From Deinococcus aquaticus (lineage in GTDB: Bacteria; Deinococcota; Deinococci; Deinococcales; Deinococcaceae): DNA of 64,000 bases. Both the position numbers and the translations under genes were made by a program. Position 1 is the first letter of the stretch; each line of letters starts with the position of its first letter. Of this stretch, positions 15,451-30,181 are shown in pieces. A model generated the notes under the pieces. That model saw nothing but the letters and a program-made list of their open reading frames with translations. It searched no databases and was not told the origin of the DNA. The stretch spans positions 372,001 through 436,000 of the forward strand of contig NZ_CP115165.1 of the NCBI RefSeq assembly GCF_028622095.1. The letters run 5' to 3'.

Positions 15451-16548
15451 TCAAACGGATGACGGAACGGCGCGGGCGGGGTGCGTGACGCTCACGCGGG
15501 CCGCGCTGCCTTCGGGTCGGACGGTGTCGCTGGGCACGTGCACCAGCAGTTCCTGGCTGTTGTCGAGGCGGACGGTGTACGTGACGTCGTGGCCCTTGAA
15601 TTCACGGGCGACGATGGTGACGGGCGTGCCCTGCGGGTCGTCCGTGAAGGTCAGGTGCTCCGGGCGGACGCTGACCAGCACCGGGCCGCTGGCCGCCTCG
15701 GAGAGCGGCAGGACACCCAGCGCCGTGCGGGCCATGAAGCGGTCGGCGGTGCCGCCCAGCAGGTTGCTGCGGCCCAGGAAGTTCGCCACGAACGCCGTGC
15801 CGGGCCGGGCGTACACCTCGTGCGGGGGGCCGCTCTGCTCGACGCGGCCGCCGCGCATGACGACCAGCCGGTCGCTGAACGCCAGCGCCTCCTCCTGGTC
15901 GTGCGTGACCAGGATGGCGGTCGTGCCGGCGCGGCGCAGGATGGCCCGCACCTCCTGGCGGGTCGAGTGGCGCAGCTGCGCGTCGAGGTTACTGAAGGGT
16001 TCGTCCAGCAGCAGCAGGCTGGGGCGGGGGGCCAGCGCGCGGGCCAGGGCGACGCGCTGCTGCTGCCCGCCACTCAGCTGGTCCGGGCGGCGCGTCTCGA
16101 AGACGGTCAGGCCCACCAGGGACAGGGTCTCGCGGGCGCGGGGCAGGCGTTCGTGGCGCGGCAGGTGCCGCAGGCCGAACAGCACGTTCCCCAGCACGTT
16201 CAGGTGCGGGAACAGCGCGTAATCCTGAAAGACCAGACCCACGCCGCGCCGTTCGGGGGGCGTGAAGGGCGCGGTGACGATGCGGCCGTCAATGCGGATC
16301 TCGCCGCTGTCCGGGCGTTCCAGGCCGGCGATCAGGCGCAGGGTGGTGGTCTTGCCGCACCCGCTGGGGCCCAGCAGGGTCAGCAGTTCGCCGCTCTCCA
16401 CCCGGAGGTTCAGGTCGTCCACGACGGGCGGCAGGCCCGGCGCGTAGCGTTTACCCAGGCCTACCAGTTCCAGGGTGGCTGGGCGGGTGAGGGGATCGGT
16501 CGCGGGGTCGCCCGTCCGGGAGGGTCTGTGGGGGAGTGTGTGGGTCAT
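15451..16548 (-). CDS. fbpC: Fe3+ ABC transporter ATP-binding protein
   Basis: A 365-residue ABC ATPase with Walker [11 protein letters not shown], the Q-loop in [10 protein letters not shown], signature [14 protein letters not shown], Walker [13 protein letters not shown] and switch [10 protein letters not shown], followed by a TOBE-type C-terminal domain (about 250-365). This architecture matches the FbpC/PotA branch, and the neighbours identify ferric iron. The ATG overlaps the permease stop by 4 nt. The proline/threonine-rich first 20 residues are not part of the ABC fold. Confidence 0.9.
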   Translation of the reverse strand: MTHTLPHRPSRTGDPATDPLTRPATLELVGLGKRYAPGLPPVVDDLNLRVESGELLTLLGPSGCGKTTTLRLIAGLERPDSGEIRIDGRIVTAPFTPPERRGVGLVFQDYALFPHLNVLGNVLFGLRHLPRHERLPRARETLSLVGLTVFETRRPDQLSGGQQQRVALARALAPRPSLLLLDEPFSNLDAQLRHSTRQEVRAILRRAGTTAILVTHDQEEALAFSDRLVVMRGGRVEQSGPPHEVYARPGTAFVANFLGRSNLLGGTADRFMARTALGVLPLSEAASGPVLVSVRPEHLTFTDDPQGTPVTIVAREFKGHDVTYTVRLDNSQELLVHVPSDTVRPEGSAARVSVTHPARAVPSSV

Positions 16549-18200
16549 GCGGGGCCTTCCTGGGTGGGGACCGGCGGCGTGGCCAGTGGCAGGGCTGGTG
16601 GGGTGGCCGGTGGGGTGGGGACGGGCGGGCGGGAAGCGCGCGGCGCGCGGCGGTCCTCGCGGCGCAGGATCAGCAGGGTCAGCAGCGCGCCGCTGAGGGC
16701 CAGCGCCAGCGCGTAGGGCGCGGCCGAGGCGTACTGCGCCTCCTCGGTGTATGCCCAGACGTTGCGGGAGAGCGTCTCGAAGCCGATGGGTGAGAGCAGC
16801 AGCGTGAGCGGCAGTTCCTTGAGCACGCTCAGGAACACGAACGCCGCGCTGACCAGCAGGCCCGGCCGGACGAGCGGGATGGTCACGCGCCGCAGCGTCT
16901 GCGCGGCGCTCAGGCCCAGCAGCCGCCCGGCTTCCTCCAGGCGGGGCGTGGCCGTCTGGAGGCTGGTGCGGACCGGGCCGACCGCCTCGGCCAGGAAGTG
17001 CAGGGTGTACGCGGCGATCAGCAGCGTGAACGTCTGGTACAGGGACGGCACGACCCGCAGCGTGAAGAACACCAGCGCCAGCGCGAACGCCAGGGGTGGC
17101 GTGGCGTACCCCAGGTACGCGGCCCGTTCGGTCAGCCGGGCCAGCGGGCCGCTGTGGCGGCTGCCGATGTACGCCAGCGGGAACGCCAGGGCGGTGGTGG
17201 TCACGGCGGCGATGGCGGCGGCCCCCAGCGCGCTCCTGAGGGCTTCCCACAGGCCGCTCCAGGCGAACGGGTTGGTTTCCAGCCGCAGCCAGTACCCGAT
17301 GGTGCCCAGCGGCACGATCAGGGCCGCGCCGGCCAGCACGGCCAGGAAAGCCCAGGCCAGCGGCGTGGCCCGGCCCAGTGGGACGGTGCGGGGCGGGCGG
17401 GTACCGCCGGGGGACACGCGTGACAGGCGCACGCCGCGCATCAGGCGGGCTTCGAGCAGCAGCGCGGCGGCCGTGACCAGCAGCAGCGCCAGCGCCAGCC
17501 ACGCCGAGTACACCCGGTCGTACGCGGCGGTGTACTGCTGGTAGATGGCGGCGCTAAAGGTGGGAAAGCGCATCAGGCTGACCACGCTGAAGTCCCCCAG
17601 CACGTGCAGGGCGATCAGCAGCGCGCCGGACAGCCACGCGGGGCGCAGGTACGGCAGCGTGACCTCGCGGAAGGTCTGCGCGGGCGTGCGGCCCAGCAGC
17701 CGGGCGGCGTCCTCCAGGGCGGGGTCCTGGGCGCGCAACGCGGCGTGCAGATTCAGGAACAGGTACGGGAACGTGAACAGCGTCAGGACGCCCAGCGCGC
17801 CCCAGTACCCGCCCGGGCCGGGCCAGCGGATGCCGGTCAGGGCGTCGATGGTACCGCCCGCGCCACTCGCGGCGATCATGGCGTACGCGCCCACGTACCC
17901 GGGAATGGCCAGTGGCAGCACGCCCAGCAGCATCAGCAGGCGGCGGGGGCGCAGGGTGGTGCGCGCGGCCAGGTATGCCAGCGGCAGCGCGATCAGGGTG
18001 GTGCCGGCCAGGACGCCCAGCGTAAGCAGCAGCGTGTTGGCCAGCAGTTCCAGGTTGCGGGCGCGGAACACGATCTCGCGCAGTTCGCTGCTCTCGGCTC
18101 CCAGGGCGCGCAGCACCAGGTAGACCAGCGGCAGCAGGACGCCCAGCACGGCCAGCAGGGCCGGGAGCAGCAGCAGGGGGTGGGGTCGGCGTGCGTTCAT
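16545..18200 (-). CDS. fbpB: Fe3+ ABC transporter permease (fused two-domain)
   Basis: A 551-residue permease of the FbpB type, in which two six-helix permease halves are fused. Each half carries an EAA-type loop (EDAARLLGRTPAQTFREVTLP at about 170 and EEAGRLLGLSAAQTLRRVTIP at about 420). The C-terminus is charged and proline-rich. It is translationally coupled to the ATPase gene and separated from the binding-protein gene by 218 nt holding a strong hairpin. Confidence 0.9.
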   Translation of the reverse strand: MNARRPHPLLLLPALLAVLGVLLPLVYLVLRALGAESSELREIVFRARNLELLANTLLLTLGVLAGTTLIALPLAYLAARTTLRPRRLLMLLGVLPLAIPGYVGAYAMIAASGAGGTIDALTGIRWPGPGGYWGALGVLTLFTFPYLFLNLHAALRAQDPALEDAARLLGRTPAQTFREVTLPYLRPAWLSGALLIALHVLGDFSVVSLMRFPTFSAAIYQQYTAAYDRVYSAWLALALLLVTAAALLLEARLMRGVRLSRVSPGGTRPPRTVPLGRATPLAWAFLAVLAGAALIVPLGTIGYWLRLETNPFAWSGLWEALRSALGAAAIAAVTTTALAFPLAYIGSRHSGPLARLTERAAYLGYATPPLAFALALVFFTLRVVPSLYQTFTLLIAAYTLHFLAEAVGPVRTSLQTATPRLEEAGRLLGLSAAQTLRRVTIPLVRPGLLVSAAFVFLSVLKELPLTLLLSPIGFETLSRNVWAYTEEAQYASAAPYALALALSGALLTLLILRREDRRAPRASRPPVPTPPATPPALPLATPPVPTQEGPA

Positions 18201-18313
18201 GGCAGGGGGACAGGCGGGCGGGGCCGCGCAGCCGGGTCACCATAGCAGACCGGATTGGTCGGGATTAGGGCGGGCGTCCCGGCGATTCCCACGCCCGGCC
18301 CCGTCAATGCAGG

Positions 18314-18350
18314 CCGCCGCCCCCCCACGGATCGTGGGTCGGGGCGGCGG
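18314..18350. other. Strong hairpin between binding-protein and permease genes
   Basis: A 10-bp perfect GC stem (18314-18323 with 18341-18350) encloses a second stem, cccacg/cgtggg, so the whole 37 nt is nearly fully paired. On the minus strand it lies 70 nt after the binding-protein stop with no U-tract. It could protect the upstream mRNA or attenuate transcription into the permease and ATPase genes. Confidence 0.55.
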
Positions 18351-18380
18351 TCAGGACTGTAGTCGCGGCTGGGAGATCAG

Positions 18381-18422
18381 GACTGGGGGATCAGCACTGG
18401 GGGATCAGCACTGGGGGATCAG
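18381..18422. repeat. Three tandem 14-bp repeats over the fbpA stop codon
   Basis: Three copies of a 14-bp unit, (g/c)actgggggatcag, run at 18381-18394, 18395-18408 and 18409-18422. The last copy contains the TGA stop of the binding-protein gene (18421-18419), so copy-number change would extend the 3' UTR but not the protein. Confidence 0.8.
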
Positions 18423-19414
18423 AGCAGGCCGGCGTCGCGCAGCAGTTTCTGGGCCTTGTCGATGTTCTTGGGCAGCACGGTGGGGTCGATGCGGGGGCTG
18501 CGTTTGCTCACGTCGCTGTAGGGCAGCATGGTCGTGGGCTGCAGGATGTTCCCGATAACCGGGTACTCGAAGTTCACGCTCAGGAAGAAGGTCTGGGCGT
18601 CCTTGGCGACCAGGGCGCTCAGGAAGCGGGCGGCGCTGGCGCTGTTCTTGCTGGTCTTCAGGATGGCCGCGCCCGTGGCGTTGCCCAGGTTGCCGATGTC
18701 GCCGTTCTTGAAGAAGTACGTGTCGATGGGGTAGCTCAGGCGGTTCACGCGCTGGATGTAGTAGTGGTTGGTGAGCGCCACGTCGATCTCACCGGCGCGC
18801 ATGGCCTCAAGCATGCCCACGTTGCTGGTCTTGTAGTCCTTGGGCTGCAGGGCCTTCATGCCCTCGATCCACTGGCGGGTGGTGGCCTCGCCGTACTTGC
18901 TGATCATGGCGGCCAGGAAGTCCTGGAAGCTGGGGTAGCTGACGGTCCAGCCGATGCGGCCCTTGAGGCTGGTCATCTTGGGCAGGTCCAGGATGGAGTC
19001 GGGCAGAGATTCGGGCTTGATCTTGCCCGTGTTGTACGCCAGGGTGCGGAAGCGGACGGTGGTGGGCAGCCAGGTGCGGTCGTCGGGCAGGTAGTCGCTG
19101 CTGACGTTGCGGGTCAGGGCGGTGCCCAGCTTGGTGAACTTGCCTTCCTCGGCCAGTTCGCCGAGCGCGCCGACCGAGTTGCCCCAGTACACGTCGGCGG
19201 GGCTCTTGCTGCCTTCCTCGCGCAGGGCGGCGACCAGCTGGGCGTCGGTGCCGTAGCGGACGTTGACCTTGATGCCGGTCTGACGCTCAAACTGCTGCAC
19301 GACCGGGTCCACGAAGGTCTTGGCGCGGCCGGAGTACACGGTTAGGGTCTTGGCCTGCGCGAGGCTGGTGCCGGCGAGCAGCAGGGCGGTCACGGCAAGG
19401 AGGGTACGCTTCAT
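18419..19414 (-). CDS. fbpA: Periplasmic Fe3+-binding protein
   Basis: A 331-residue class C iron-binding protein. The signal peptide is MKRTLLAVTALLLAGTSLAQA, and the mature protein starts KTLTVYSGRAKTFVDPVV. The paired tyrosines in NHYYIQR are the expected Fe3+ ligands. It is the first gene of the fbpABC set. Leaderless-type start: TAGGAT (19427-19422) 7 nt before the ATG. That promoter is overlaid by an imperfect palindrome, so iron-responsive repression is likely. Confidence 0.92.
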   Translation of the reverse strand: MKRTLLAVTALLLAGTSLAQAKTLTVYSGRAKTFVDPVVQQFERQTGIKVNVRYGTDAQLVAALREEGSKSPADVYWGNSVGALGELAEEGKFTKLGTALTRNVSSDYLPDDRTWLPTTVRFRTLAYNTGKIKPESLPDSILDLPKMTSLKGRIGWTVSYPSFQDFLAAMISKYGEATTRQWIEGMKALQPKDYKTSNVGMLEAMRAGEIDVALTNHYYIQRVNRLSYPIDTYFFKNGDIGNLGNATGAAILKTSKNSASAARFLSALVAKDAQTFFLSVNFEYPVIGNILQPTTMLPYSDVSKRSPRIDPTVLPKNIDKAQKLLRDAGLL

Positions 19415-19423
19415 ACTCGAAAT

Positions 19424-19451
19424 CCTAAGTAATCAGGTCGGATTAATAAGG
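19424..19451 (-). promoter_or_regulatory. Candidate metalloregulator operator on the fbpA promoter
   Basis: An imperfect 28-bp dyad, half-sites cctaagtaatc (19424-19434) and gattaataagg (19441-19451) around aggtcg, covers the -35 to -10 interval and overlaps the TAGGAT -10. It is AT-rich in a GC-rich region. The position suits a Fur- or DtxR-type repressor, but neither consensus is matched clearly. Confidence 0.5.
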
Positions 19452-19507
19452 TACAAACGTCCCAGGGTAGAGGGGAGCGGAGATACAGCCTCTCCTCTGC
19501 CCGGGCC

Positions 19508-20527
<1,020 letters not shown>

Positions 20528-20701
20528 GCGGCGCAGTATGCCACGCGCCCCATGCCACGCGCCCAACGCCGCGCGCCGCCGCCCGCCCGGTCTGCTCACA
20601 GATGCCAGGAGACAGAGCGCCCCGGACTGGCGAATGCCAGGAAGCCGGACGGACACAGCGCAAAGGGGGACATCCTCACACCACACCCTGCCCGGCTGCG
20701 T

Positions 20702-20707
20702 TATGAT
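20702..20707 (+). promoter_or_regulatory. -10 box of the peptide transporter gene
   Basis: TATGAT at 20702-20707 would start a transcript near 20714 and leave about 80 nt of leader. No good -35 is visible. The rest of 20528-20794, between ddl and this gene, holds nothing else recognisable. Confidence 0.5.
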
Positions 20708-20794
20708 GCCCCGCGATAACCCCCAGACAGCCCCGGCACGAGTCAAGCAGACGCTTTACCCGTGCCCTCTGTCGAATCATACCCAGGAGTTCGA

Positions 20795-22516
<1,722 letters not shown>

Positions 22517-22545
22517 GCTGAACCCGGCGTAGGAAACTGCGCGGT

Positions 22546-22583
22546 GAGGGCGGGGCGGCCCCCAACAGGGTTGCCCCGCCCTC
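22546..22583 (+). terminator. Terminator after the binding-protein gene
   Basis: An 11-bp perfect stem (gagggcggggc 22546-22556 with gccccgccctc 22573-22583) is followed by atcattgtgtt. Read-through past it would allow lower expression of the permeases, which also have their own promoter. Confidence 0.75.
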
Positions 22584-22663
22584 ATCATTGTGTTCGGGTC
22601 GCGGGTCCTGCGCGGCGTGCTACACGCAGGGTTCCCCTGAGCGGGACATCAGCCCGCTTGACT

Positions 22664-22693
22664 TTGCGCGCCGGGTCTGTTTTGGTCTAGGCT
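22664..22693 (+). promoter_or_regulatory. Promoter of the permease pair
   Basis: TTGCGC (22664-22669) and TAGGCT (22688-22693) are spaced 18 nt apart, about 110 nt before the first permease ATG. Confidence 0.55.
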
Positions 22694-22804
22694 GATTGAT
22701 GGTCTAACCCACGTCCATACAACACGCCCGTTTACTGCGTTCCAGCTTCTCTCCCTCCACCGACCCGTGTAAGGTCCGGCCGGAGGCTTCATACCGAGGC
22801 CCAC

Positions 22805-23827
22805 ATGCTTAATTTCATTGTGCGGCGAGTGCTCCAGATTCCCGTGGTGATGCTCGTCCTTTCCCTGATGATCGTCGGACTGACGCAACTGCTCACGCCT
22901 GAGCAGCGCGCCGCGCCGTACATCAAAAGCGAACAGGCGGCCGCCCGCCTGGAACAGATCATCGAACAACGCGGCCTGCGTGACCCCTTCCCGGTCCAGT
23001 ACGGCCGCTGGCTGTCTTCCACCCTGAAAGGCGACCTGGGCTACTCGAAGGCCAGCAGTCAGGACGTGATCACCACCATCGGTGAGCGCCTGCCCCGCAC
23101 CCTCGAGCTGACCATCGTGACGGCCATCCCGATCCTGCTGCTCAGCATCTGGCTGGGCACCCTGAGCGCCCTGCACAAGGACAAGTTGATCGATCAGGTC
23201 CTACGCGTGCTGGTGGTGCTGGGGTACTCCCTGCCCAGTTTCGTGGTGGGGATCCTGATGCTGGCGGTGTTCTACGCGTACCTGGGCTGGCTGCCGGGCG
23301 CCGGGCAGGTCAGCGTGCTGAACACCTTTGCGCTGGGCGACCTGCAACGCTACACCGGCCTGCTGAGCCTGGACGCCGCCCTGAACGGCCGCTGGGACAT
23401 CGCCTGGGACGTCATTCAGCACCTGATCCTGCCCGCCGCGACCCTGGTGATCGTCCTGAGCGCCAGCATCATCAAGGTCATGCGCAACAACATGCTTGAG
23501 GCCCTGACCAGCGATTACGTGCGCACTGCGCGCGCCAAGGGCCTGTCGAGCCGCGTGGTGAACAACAAGCACGCCCGCCGCAACGCCCTGCTGAGCATCG
23601 TGACGCTGGGCGGCTTCCTGATCATCGGCCTGCTCAGCGGGTCCCTGATCACGGAAACGATCTTCGCGTACCCCGGCGTGGGCCAGTGGGTCGTGCAGGC
23701 CGCCATCGGCGTGGACCTCGCGGCCGTGCTGGGCTTCGCCATGCTGTCGGCCGTGATCGTGGTCGTCGTGAGCACCATCGTGGACATCCTGTACGGCGTG
23801 ATCGACCCCCGCGTGAGGTTCGACTGA
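22805..23827 (+). CDS. ABC transporter permease, DppB/OppB type
   Basis: A 340-residue inner-membrane permease. [20 protein letters not shown] is the typical DppB opening, followed by a periplasmic loop and five further helices. The EAA-type loop is [21 protein letters not shown], followed by [15 protein letters not shown], a strong DppB signature. It pairs with the next gene to form the channel of the peptide importer. The absence of ATPase genes beside it means these must be encoded elsewhere. Confidence 0.93.
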   Translation: MLNFIVRRVLQIPVVMLVLSLMIVGLTQLLTPEQRAAPYIKSEQAAARLEQIIEQRGLRDPFPVQYGRWLSSTLKGDLGYSKASSQDVITTIGERLPRTLELTIVTAIPILLLSIWLGTLSALHKDKLIDQVLRVLVVLGYSLPSFVVGILMLAVFYAYLGWLPGAGQVSVLNTFALGDLQRYTGLLSLDAALNGRWDIAWDVIQHLILPAATLVIVLSASIIKVMRNNMLEALTSDYVRTARAKGLSSRVVNNKHARRNALLSIVTLGGFLIIGLLSGSLITETIFAYPGVGQWVVQAAIGVDLAAVLGFAMLSAVIVVVVSTIVDILYGVIDPRVRFD

Positions 23828-23873
23828 TGCCCGCCCAGCCCCACGCCCGCCACGCCACCCGGAGGGACACCCG

Positions 23874-24893
<1,020 letters not shown>

Positions 24894-24910
24894 CCCAGCC
24901 CCTCCCAGAG

Positions 24911-24964
24911 ACGGACAGGAGAATCCCCCACCGCGCTGTGCAGGTGGGGGATTCTCCTGTCCGT
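24911..24964. terminator. 22-bp perfect palindrome between convergent genes
   Basis: The arms 24911-24932 and 24943-24964 are perfectly complementary over 22 bp around a 10-nt loop (gcgctgtgca). It lies between the 3' ends of the permease gene (+) and the membrane gene (-). No T-run follows on either strand, so it probably serves as a bidirectional 3'-end structure. Confidence 0.75.
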
Positions 24965-24978
24965 GGAGGACACTGGGT

Positions 24979-25431
24979 TCAGGTAGCCGGGGACCGCTCC
25001 GGGCGCAGCCAGCCGGGCAGTTGCCACCACATCAGCGCGTGCGCCAGCAGGGCCACGCCCCACAGGGCCAGCAGGGCCGCGCCGGAACCCAGGAACGCAC
25101 AGCCGATCAGGAACGGCACGCCGGGCGCAGTGGCCGCCTGAATCGCGCCGGTCAGGGCCGCCTGCCGCGCGCTCAGGTCCGGGGCCTGCGCCGAGCGGCG
25201 GGCCAGGTACGCCGCCACGCCCGCCAGCGCAGCGGCCAGCAGCGCCGCTCCCAGCACCCCGCCCAGGCTGCCCAGTGTCAGGGGGCGCACGGCGGCCAGC
25301 AGCAGCCCCAGCGGCAGCCCCGGCAGGGCCAGGGTCGCCAGGGCCAGCAGGTACGCGCGGCGGCAGGCGCGCAGCAGGCCCGCCCGGTCACCCGAGTGCA
25401 GGTCGCGGGTCAGGGAGTCCAGCACGCCCAC
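24979..25431 (-). CDS. Membrane protein, unknown
   Basis: A 150-residue, alanine/leucine-rich protein with four hydrophobic segments (about 27-50, 53-77, 94-117 and 117-140). Family not recognised. Its GTG start directly abuts the ygfZ TGA with no gap, so it is translationally coupled to ygfZ. A role in membrane-linked Fe-S or redox work could be guessed from that neighbour, but nothing in the sequence shows it. Confidence 0.7.
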   Translation of the reverse strand: MGVLDSLTRDLHSGDRAGLLRACRRAYLLALATLALPGLPLGLLLAAVRPLTLGSLGGVLGAALLAAALAGVAAYLARRSAQAPDLSARQAALTGAIQAATAPGVPFLIGCAFLGSGAALLALWGVALLAHALMWWQLPGWLRPERSPAT

Positions 25432-26307
25432 TCAGGTCACCGGGGCGGCCAGCGCAACGTGGGCAGGCACGCCGCCCACCAGCACGGCCGCGCCGTCCAC
25501 GAGTTCCTTACGCAGCCGCGCCACGCTGCCATCACCGGCGTACAGGCCCGCCTGCCCCACGACCTTCCCATCCAGAATGATCTCCGCCCCCGCTGGCCAG
25601 GGCTGCGGCCCCAGCAGACGCGCCAGCCCGTGCCGGGCGTTCCCGCGCGCCTCCAGCCGCGCCATGATCTCCTGACCCACGTAACAGCCCTTGCGGTAAC
25701 TGATGGCGGGCAGCGGGCCACCCACGTCCAGCCCGATCTCGGGCGGCAGCGTGCCGGTCAGGGCGTCCCGGATGACATCCGGAATCCCGGCCCGGACCCG
25801 CGCGGCGTCCAGGTCGGCCAGCGGCACCTCCGGGCCAGTCAGGGCCGAGATGACAGCCTCCTCGTGCCGCGCGAGGTAATGCAGGTCCACGCCCGGCGTG
25901 CCCGTCCGGTTCACGCGGCCTGCCAGGACCGCCCCGCCGCCCAGCTCGAACGTCTGCGCCGCGCCGCCGGCCACGTCCCAGCCGGGTAGCGTCTCCGCGT
26001 GCCAGACGTGCACGGTCCGCAACTGATCGCTGACATCCTGAATCTCCACCTGATCGAAGATCACGTACCGTTTCAGGCGGGCCTCCAGCGCCGGTGCCTG
26101 CCCGGCATCCAGGTGCAGGTACACGTCGTCGGCGCGGCGGTACGCGCGGGCGAACTGCTCGATCTGCCCGCGCACGTTCAGGAACGCACAGACCACCACG
26201 CCCGGCGTCGGCGCGCCCCGCAGGTCGTTGGTCATCTGCCCATGCACGAAATCAACGCGGTCCGCGCCGATCACGCGCAGACTGCTCGAAGGAATCCGGG
26301 TCCACAT
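25432..26307 (-). CDS. ygfZ: YgfZ/CAF17 folate-binding Fe-S cluster maintenance protein
   Basis: YgfZ is related to the glycine-cleavage T-protein and helps assemble or repair certain [4Fe-4S] enzymes using folate. The signature [12 protein letters not shown] (with its conserved Cys) is present near residue 205. ATG 26307 was chosen because TACGCT (26320-26315) lies 7 nt upstream; the frame is open for 11 more codons. It is 291 residues and heads a two-gene unit with the membrane gene. Confidence 0.9.
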   Translation of the reverse strand: MWTRIPSSSLRVIGADRVDFVHGQMTNDLRGAPTPGVVVCAFLNVRGQIEQFARAYRRADDVYLHLDAGQAPALEARLKRYVIFDQVEIQDVSDQLRTVHVWHAETLPGWDVAGGAAQTFELGGGAVLAGRVNRTGTPGVDLHYLARHEEAVISALTGPEVPLADLDAARVRAGIPDVIRDALTGTLPPEIGLDVGGPLPAISYRKGCYVGQEIMARLEARGNARHGLARLLGPQPWPAGAEIILDGKVVGQAGLYAGDGSVARLRKELVDGAAVLVGGVPAHVALAAPVT

Positions 26308-26465
26308 GCCGCCCAGCGTACGGGAAAGCAGGGAAGGCATGTGGAACGCGGATCGCCAAGCAGACGGGAAGGCCGACGCAGGCCATTCAGACGGCGTCGT
26401 TGTTGAGAACCGGAGCGGACACCAACGTCACGCGCGGGGCCCACCCGGTCTGGTCGGCGTCCGGG

Positions 26466-27563
26466 TCAGTCGCTGGCGAGGGCCAGTTCGCGTTCGCGTT
26501 GCCGGGCCTGCCGGGTCAGGTGCCAGCGGCTCAGGTCGGCGGCGGCGTCGCGGATGATCGCGCCGGCCTGCGGGAGTGCGGCGCGGCGGCTTTCCATGTT
26601 GCGGGCGACGATGCCGGTCAGGTCGTCAAGGTTCCGCAGGTGCGCGCCGGGCACGCTGGCGATGTCAGGGTCGAGGATGCGGGGCACGCTGATGTCGATC
26701 AGGAACATCGGGCGGCCCGGACGCTGCCGCAGGGCCTCGGCAACGCCCTCGCCGTGCAGGACGTAGTGGGGCGCGCCGCTGCTGGCGATCAGCACGTCCG
26801 CCTCGGGCAGCACCTCGTGCAGGTACTCGGCGGCGCAGGCGCGGCCTCCGACCTTGTCGGCCAGCTGGCGGGCGCGTTCGGCGGTGCGGTTGACAACGAT
26901 CACGTCCTGCACCCCTGCGGCCCGCAGGTGCGTGAGGGTCAGTTCGGCAGTCTCCCCTGCCCCGAGAATCAGGGCGGTGCGTCCGGCGAGGCCCCCCAGG
27001 GCGGCCTGCGCGAGTTCGACGGCGGCGCTGGAGACGGACACGATCTTGTCGCTCATGCCGGTCTCGAAGCGCACGCGTTTCCCGGCGGCCAGGGCGCCCT
27101 GCGCGACCTTGTTCAGCAGGGTGCCGGTCAGGCCGCGTTCGCGGGCGTCCATCCAGGCGCGCTTGACCTGCCCCTGGATCTGCGTCTCGCCGATGACGAG
27201 GCTGTCCAGGCCCGCCGCAACGCGGTACAGGTGCGTGACGGCCGCCTCGCCCTGGTGGCAGTACAGGTGCCCGCCCAGCGAGTGACCCCAGGCGCCCTCG
27301 AAGGCGGCGAGGGGGTCGCCGGTCAGGCCCGCCATGTACACCTCGGTGCGGTTGCAGGTGGAGAGCAGCATGACTTCCTGCGCGTGGCGGGACAGGTGGG
27401 CCAGCAGCGCGCCCTCCTCGCCGGCACGCACGGCGGCGCGTTCACGGATCTCGACGGGGGCCGTCTGGTGGTTCAGGCCCACGACGGCCACGTCGAGCAG
27501 GCCGGGCATGGGCGCGCCGGGCCGGGCGAGGAAGGCCTGGGCGGTGGGGCAGGCGAGGGTCAT
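26466..27563 (-). CDS. hemA: Glutamyl-tRNA reductase
   Basis: Catalyses the first step of C5 tetrapyrrole synthesis, glutamyl-tRNA to glutamate-1-semialdehyde. The catalytic cysteine is in STCNRTE, with [13 protein letters not shown] before it, the NADPH fold at [11 protein letters not shown], and a C-terminal dimerisation helix. The full 365-residue frame starts with an ATG overlapping the upstream stop (ATGA). An internal ATG at codon 19 would place the catalytic Cys at 52, closer to E. coli (50), so the true start is uncertain. Confidence 0.95.
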   Translation of the reverse strand: MTLACPTAQAFLARPGAPMPGLLDVAVVGLNHQTAPVEIRERAAVRAGEEGALLAHLSRHAQEVMLLSTCNRTEVYMAGLTGDPLAAFEGAWGHSLGGHLYCHQGEAAVTHLYRVAAGLDSLVIGETQIQGQVKRAWMDARERGLTGTLLNKVAQGALAAGKRVRFETGMSDKIVSVSSAAVELAQAALGGLAGRTALILGAGETAELTLTHLRAAGVQDVIVVNRTAERARQLADKVGGRACAAEYLHEVLPEADVLIASSGAPHYVLHGEGVAEALRQRPGRPMFLIDISVPRILDPDIASVPGAHLRNLDDLTGIVARNMESRRAALPQAGAIIRDAAADLSRWHLTRQARQRERELALASD

Positions 27564-28120
27564 GCGGGTACTCCTACGGCGCGGCGGATGTCCTGGCGCA
27601 GGGCGCTGAGGGCCGCCTGTCTCTGCGGTTCGGGAAGAGTGAGGGCCGCCTCGCGCCGCTCGGTCCAGGCGGCGAGTTGCTCGGGGGTGGGCAGCAGGTC
27701 GCGGGTGCGTTCAGTCAGCGCCTGCGCCAGCATGGGCAGTTCCCTGCCGGTGCTGACGGCGACCTGCACGCCCGCGCGGGCAGCCACGGCCGGGAAGCGC
27801 AGGTTGCCGCGTGTAGCGTCGCTGGCGTCGTTGACGAGCAGGCCCAGGTCCTGTGCGTCGCGGACGACCTGGGCGTTCACGCTGGCGTGACTGGTGGCGG
27901 CCACGACGAGGGCCGCACCGCGCAGGTCACCGCTGCGGTAGGGGCGCGGCTGCCAGTCGGTGGTCAGGGCAGCCAGTTCGTCGCAGCGGTCCGGGGCGAT
28001 GACCTGCACGTGCAGTCCGGCGTCCAGCAGGGTGCGGGTGCGGCGCAGGGCGACGGCGCCTCCGCCGACCACGACGGCGCGCGCACCGTGCAGGTCGAGG
28101 AAGGCGGGAAGCAGACTCAT
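27560..28120 (-). CDS. Precorrin-2 dehydrogenase (Met8/CysG-N type)
   Basis: Oxidises precorrin-2 to sirohydrochlorin, and may chelate iron to form siroheme. The 186-residue protein has an N-terminal Rossmann site [17 protein letters not shown], then [14 protein letters not shown] and [16 protein letters not shown], typical of CysG-N. Leaderless-type start: TATGCT (28133-28128) 7 nt before ATG 28120, so it has its own promoter though it follows the cobA-hemD gene. It is coupled to hemA downstream. Confidence 0.88.
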   Translation of the reverse strand: MSLLPAFLDLHGARAVVVGGGAVALRRTRTLLDAGLHVQVIAPDRCDELAALTTDWQPRPYRSGDLRGAALVVAATSHASVNAQVVRDAQDLGLLVNDASDATRGNLRFPAVAARAGVQVAVSTGRELPMLAQALTERTRDLLPTPEQLAAWTERREAALTLPEPQRQAALSALRQDIRRAVGVPA

Positions 28121-28205
28121 GGGGCGCAGCATAGCGCGGGCCGGGCGGGGCAGCCGTCCCCGACCGATCGGTCGGGAAGGCGGCTGGGACGACCTGTAAC
28201 GTGCC

Positions 28206-29720
<1,515 letters not shown>

Positions 29721-29813
29721 CCCTACAGGCTAGCGGGCGGCGGGCGGGACATATGCGGGTGCGTGGGTGCGGCGGCCCCTCTTCTGGCAGCGGCCCTGAT
29801 GCCCACAGGTGGA

Positions 29814-30128
29814 TCAGGACACCGTTTCCGGCTCGCACGGGGCGGGCAGTGACGGGTGGTCGGGCAGCGGCAGGTGGTGCGCGGCCGTGTCGTGCAAGCC
29901 TGCGAACCGCAGGTGCCGCTGACTGATGAACCACAGTTCCTCGCGGTCGTTCGGCAGGATGAAGTACGCCTCGGAGGTCTCGGACGGGCTGAACACACCC
30001 AGCACCCGGTAGGCGCAGCCCCCGTTAAATCCGTTACTGAGCGGCAGGGGTTGAGGCGCGCGCGGTCCGGTCAGTTCCTGAACCCGGACGAACAGATGCG
30101 GATGGAAGGCGATCATGGATGCCGTCAT
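29814..30128 (-). CDS. Hypothetical protein
   Basis: A 104-residue soluble protein with a beta-rich middle ([35 protein letters not shown]). No family recognised. The alternative start is the ATG at codon 5. It is divergent from the acetyltransferase gene, with 53 nt between the starts. Confidence 0.65.
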   Translation of the reverse strand: MTASMIAFHPHLFVRVQELTGPRAPQPLPLSNGFNGGCAYRVLGVFSPSETSEAYFILPNDREELWFISQRHLRFAGLHDTAAHHLPLPDHPSLPAPCEPETVS

Positions 30129-30181
30129 TCTGAACCGCGCCGTTCGGGGCCGTGGGCGGGGCGCGGGCTTATGATTCCTTC

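Noticed and set aside
18381..18422. Tandem repeats as a CRISPR remnant
   Set aside because: The repeats are 14 bp and adjoin without spacers; no cas genes occur.
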